Origin: Actinomycetota bacterium
GTDB lineage: Bacteria; Actinomycetota; Actinomycetes; Nanopelagicales; Nanopelagicaceae
NCBI GenBank assembly: GCA_947480375.1
Contig: CANKCX010000058.1
Span: 1-5,697 of the forward strand
Reading direction: 5' to 3'
Length of the DNA stretch: 5,697 nucleotides
Shown: in pieces, positions 4,544-5,697 of the stretch
Numbering within the stretch: position 1 is the stretch's first letter
Layout of the letters: the number at the start of each line of letters is the position of its first letter
Notes under the pieces: model-generated
The model's database searches: none
Told to the model about the DNA's origin: nothing
What the model saw: the letters and a program-made list of their open reading frames with translations, nothing else
Translations under genes and position numbers: made by a program

Positions 4544-5697
4544 ATGTTTAAGAATTCTGCTGAGATTTTTGCTTACATTAAGAAAGAAGATGTAAAGCTA
4601 ATTGATGTTCGCTTTATCGATCTTCCAGGTATCCAACACCACTTCAACGTTCCAGTTGAATCATTCGACGAAGCAGTTTTTACTGATGGTCTAATGTTCG
4701 ACGGATCTTCAATCCGTGGTTTCCAAGCAATTCATGAATCAGATATGAAGTTGCTTCCAATTCCAGAATCCGCATTCATCGATCCATTCCGCGATGTTAA
4801 GACTTTGGTAATTCTCTTCTCTGTTCACAACCCAATCGACAACACTCCATACTCACGTGATCCACGTGGCGTTGTTGCAAAGGCCGTTGAATACCTAAAG
4901 GGAACCGGAATTGCAGACACTGCATTCTTCGCACCAGAAGCCGAGTTCTACGTATTTGATGCAATTCGTTTCAAGACTGGAATGAATGAGTCATACCACC
5001 ACATCGATTCTTATGAAGGCGCTTGGAACACCGGCGTTGAATACGATCCAGATGGAACACCGAACCGTGGATATCGCACACGTATCAAGGGTGGATATTT
5101 CCCAGTTTCTCCAACAGATCAATTCGCAGATCTTCGCGACCAAATGGTTATGAAGCTTGGCGAAGCTGGTCTACTTGTAGAACGTTCACACCACGAAGTT
5201 GGTACTGCAGGACAAATGGAAATTAACTATCGCTTCTCAGATATCTTGTCTGCCGGCGATGATGTTATGAAGTTTAAATACATCATTAAGAACACTGCAT
5301 GGGAAGCTGGCAAGACAGCAACCTTCATGCCAAAGCCACTATTCGGCGACAATGGTTCAGGTATGCACGTTCACCAATCACTTTGGAAAGATGGCAAGCC
5401 GTTGTTCTTCGGTGATGGATATGGCGATCTATCTGACATGGCTCGTTGGTACATCGGTGGACTTCTAAAGCACGCACCTTCATTGCTTGCATTCACCAAC
5501 CCAACAGTTAACTCATACCGTCGCTTGGTTCCAGGATACGAAGCGCCAGTAAATCTTGTTTACTCAGCTCGTAACCGTTCTGCATGTATTCGTATTCCAA
5601 TCACTGGTTCGAATCCAAAGGCAAAGCGCATCGAATTCCGTTGCCCAGATCCATCATCAAACCCATACCTAGCATTCGCTGCAATGCTTATGGCTGG
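4544..5697 (+). CDS. glnA: Type I glutamine synthetase GlnA (C-terminus beyond right edge)
   Basis: GlnA makes glutamine from glutamate, ammonia and ATP in the cytoplasm and is the central ammonia-assimilating enzyme, working as a dodecamer. The window holds 384 codons plus 2 nt of a protein usually about 470-480 residues long. Visible signatures are [10 protein letters not shown] (51-60), the metal-binding PEAEF (Glu132, Glu134), [15 protein letters not shown] (216-230; Glu218, Glu226), [10 protein letters not shown] (270-279; His275), [14 protein letters not shown] (323-336; flap Glu333) and [16 protein letters not shown] (362-377; Glu364). Together these give all expected metal and glutamate ligands, so nothing looks degraded. 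The length and spacing fit the GSI-beta class, which is inhibited by adenylylation of a C-terminal tyrosine. That site lies past the window edge and cannot be checked. The gene has its own promoter region and is divergent from the RDD gene. Confidence 0.98.
   Translation, partial: MFKNSAEIFAYIKKEDVKLIDVRFIDLPGIQHHFNVPVESFDEAVFTDGLMFDGSSIRGFQAIHESDMKLLPIPESAFIDPFRDVKTLVILFSVHNPIDNTPYSRDPRGVVAKAVEYLKGTGIADTAFFAPEAEFYVFDAIRFKTGMNESYHHIDSYEGAWNTGVEYDPDGTPNRGYRTRIKGGYFPVSPTDQFADLRDQMVMKLGEAGLLVERSHHEVGTAGQMEINYRFSDILSAGDDVMKFKYIIKNTAWEAGKTATFMPKPLFGDNGSGMHVHQSLWKDGKPLFFGDGYGDLSDMARWYIGGLLKHAPSLLAFTNPTVNSYRRLVPGYEAPVNLVYSARNRSACIRIPITGSNPKAKRIEFRCPDPSSNPYLAFAAMLMA

Noticed and set aside
1..5697. 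Mobile element, CRISPR array, defence island or new multi-gene system
   Set aside because: No transposase, integrase, terminal repeats, regularly spaced repeats or tRNA junctions were seen. All genes belong to known families, in an order I recall as conserved among actinobacteria apart from the inserted acyltransferase.

Overview
The window looks like chromosomal housekeeping DNA from a small-genome, AT-leaning actinobacterium. The gene order lipB-lipA-(plsC)-DUF4191-RDD-glnA is one I remember from Mycobacterium and Streptomyces. The base composition, short intergenic gaps and overlapping genes suggest a freshwater planktonic lineage such as Nanopelagicales (acI). That placement is inference from gene content and style; no rRNA or marker phylogeny is available here.

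Layout. Positions 1-909 (minus strand) hold the N-terminal 303 residues of an MMPL/RND-type membrane exporter that runs off the left edge. A 79-bp divergent gap (910-988) separates it from a tight plus-strand cluster. That cluster is lipB (octanoyl transferase), lipA (lipoyl synthase), a PlsC-like acyltransferase and a DUF4191 two-helix membrane protein, with overlaps of 4, 1 and 1 nt, so it is almost certainly one operon. A small RDD-family membrane protein is encoded on the minus strand (4021-4374), and its stop codon overlaps that of the DUF4191 gene. After a 169-bp divergent regulatory gap (4375-4543), type I glutamine synthetase glnA begins and runs off the right edge with 384 codons present.

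How the genes fit together. LipB moves an octanoyl group from acyl carrier protein to lipoyl-domain proteins, and LipA inserts the two sulfurs, giving the lipoyl cofactor of the 2-oxoacid dehydrogenases and the glycine cleavage system. The acyltransferase probably acts in phospholipid synthesis, so it draws on the same acyl pool as LipB. The DUF4191 and RDD proteins have no known function but travel with these genes in actinobacteria. GlnA assimilates ammonia.

The most informative non-coding stretch is the glnA upstream region. It has a GAAAC-n6-GTAAC element resembling the core of a GlnR box, a perfect 10-bp palindrome, a good -10 hexamer, repeated AACCG motifs and a probable 5'-leader hairpin. 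I see no mobile element, CRISPR array, tRNA, rRNA, defence system or clearly new biological system. The points worth checking are the glnA control region, the uncharacterised conserved neighbours, and possible leaderless starts.
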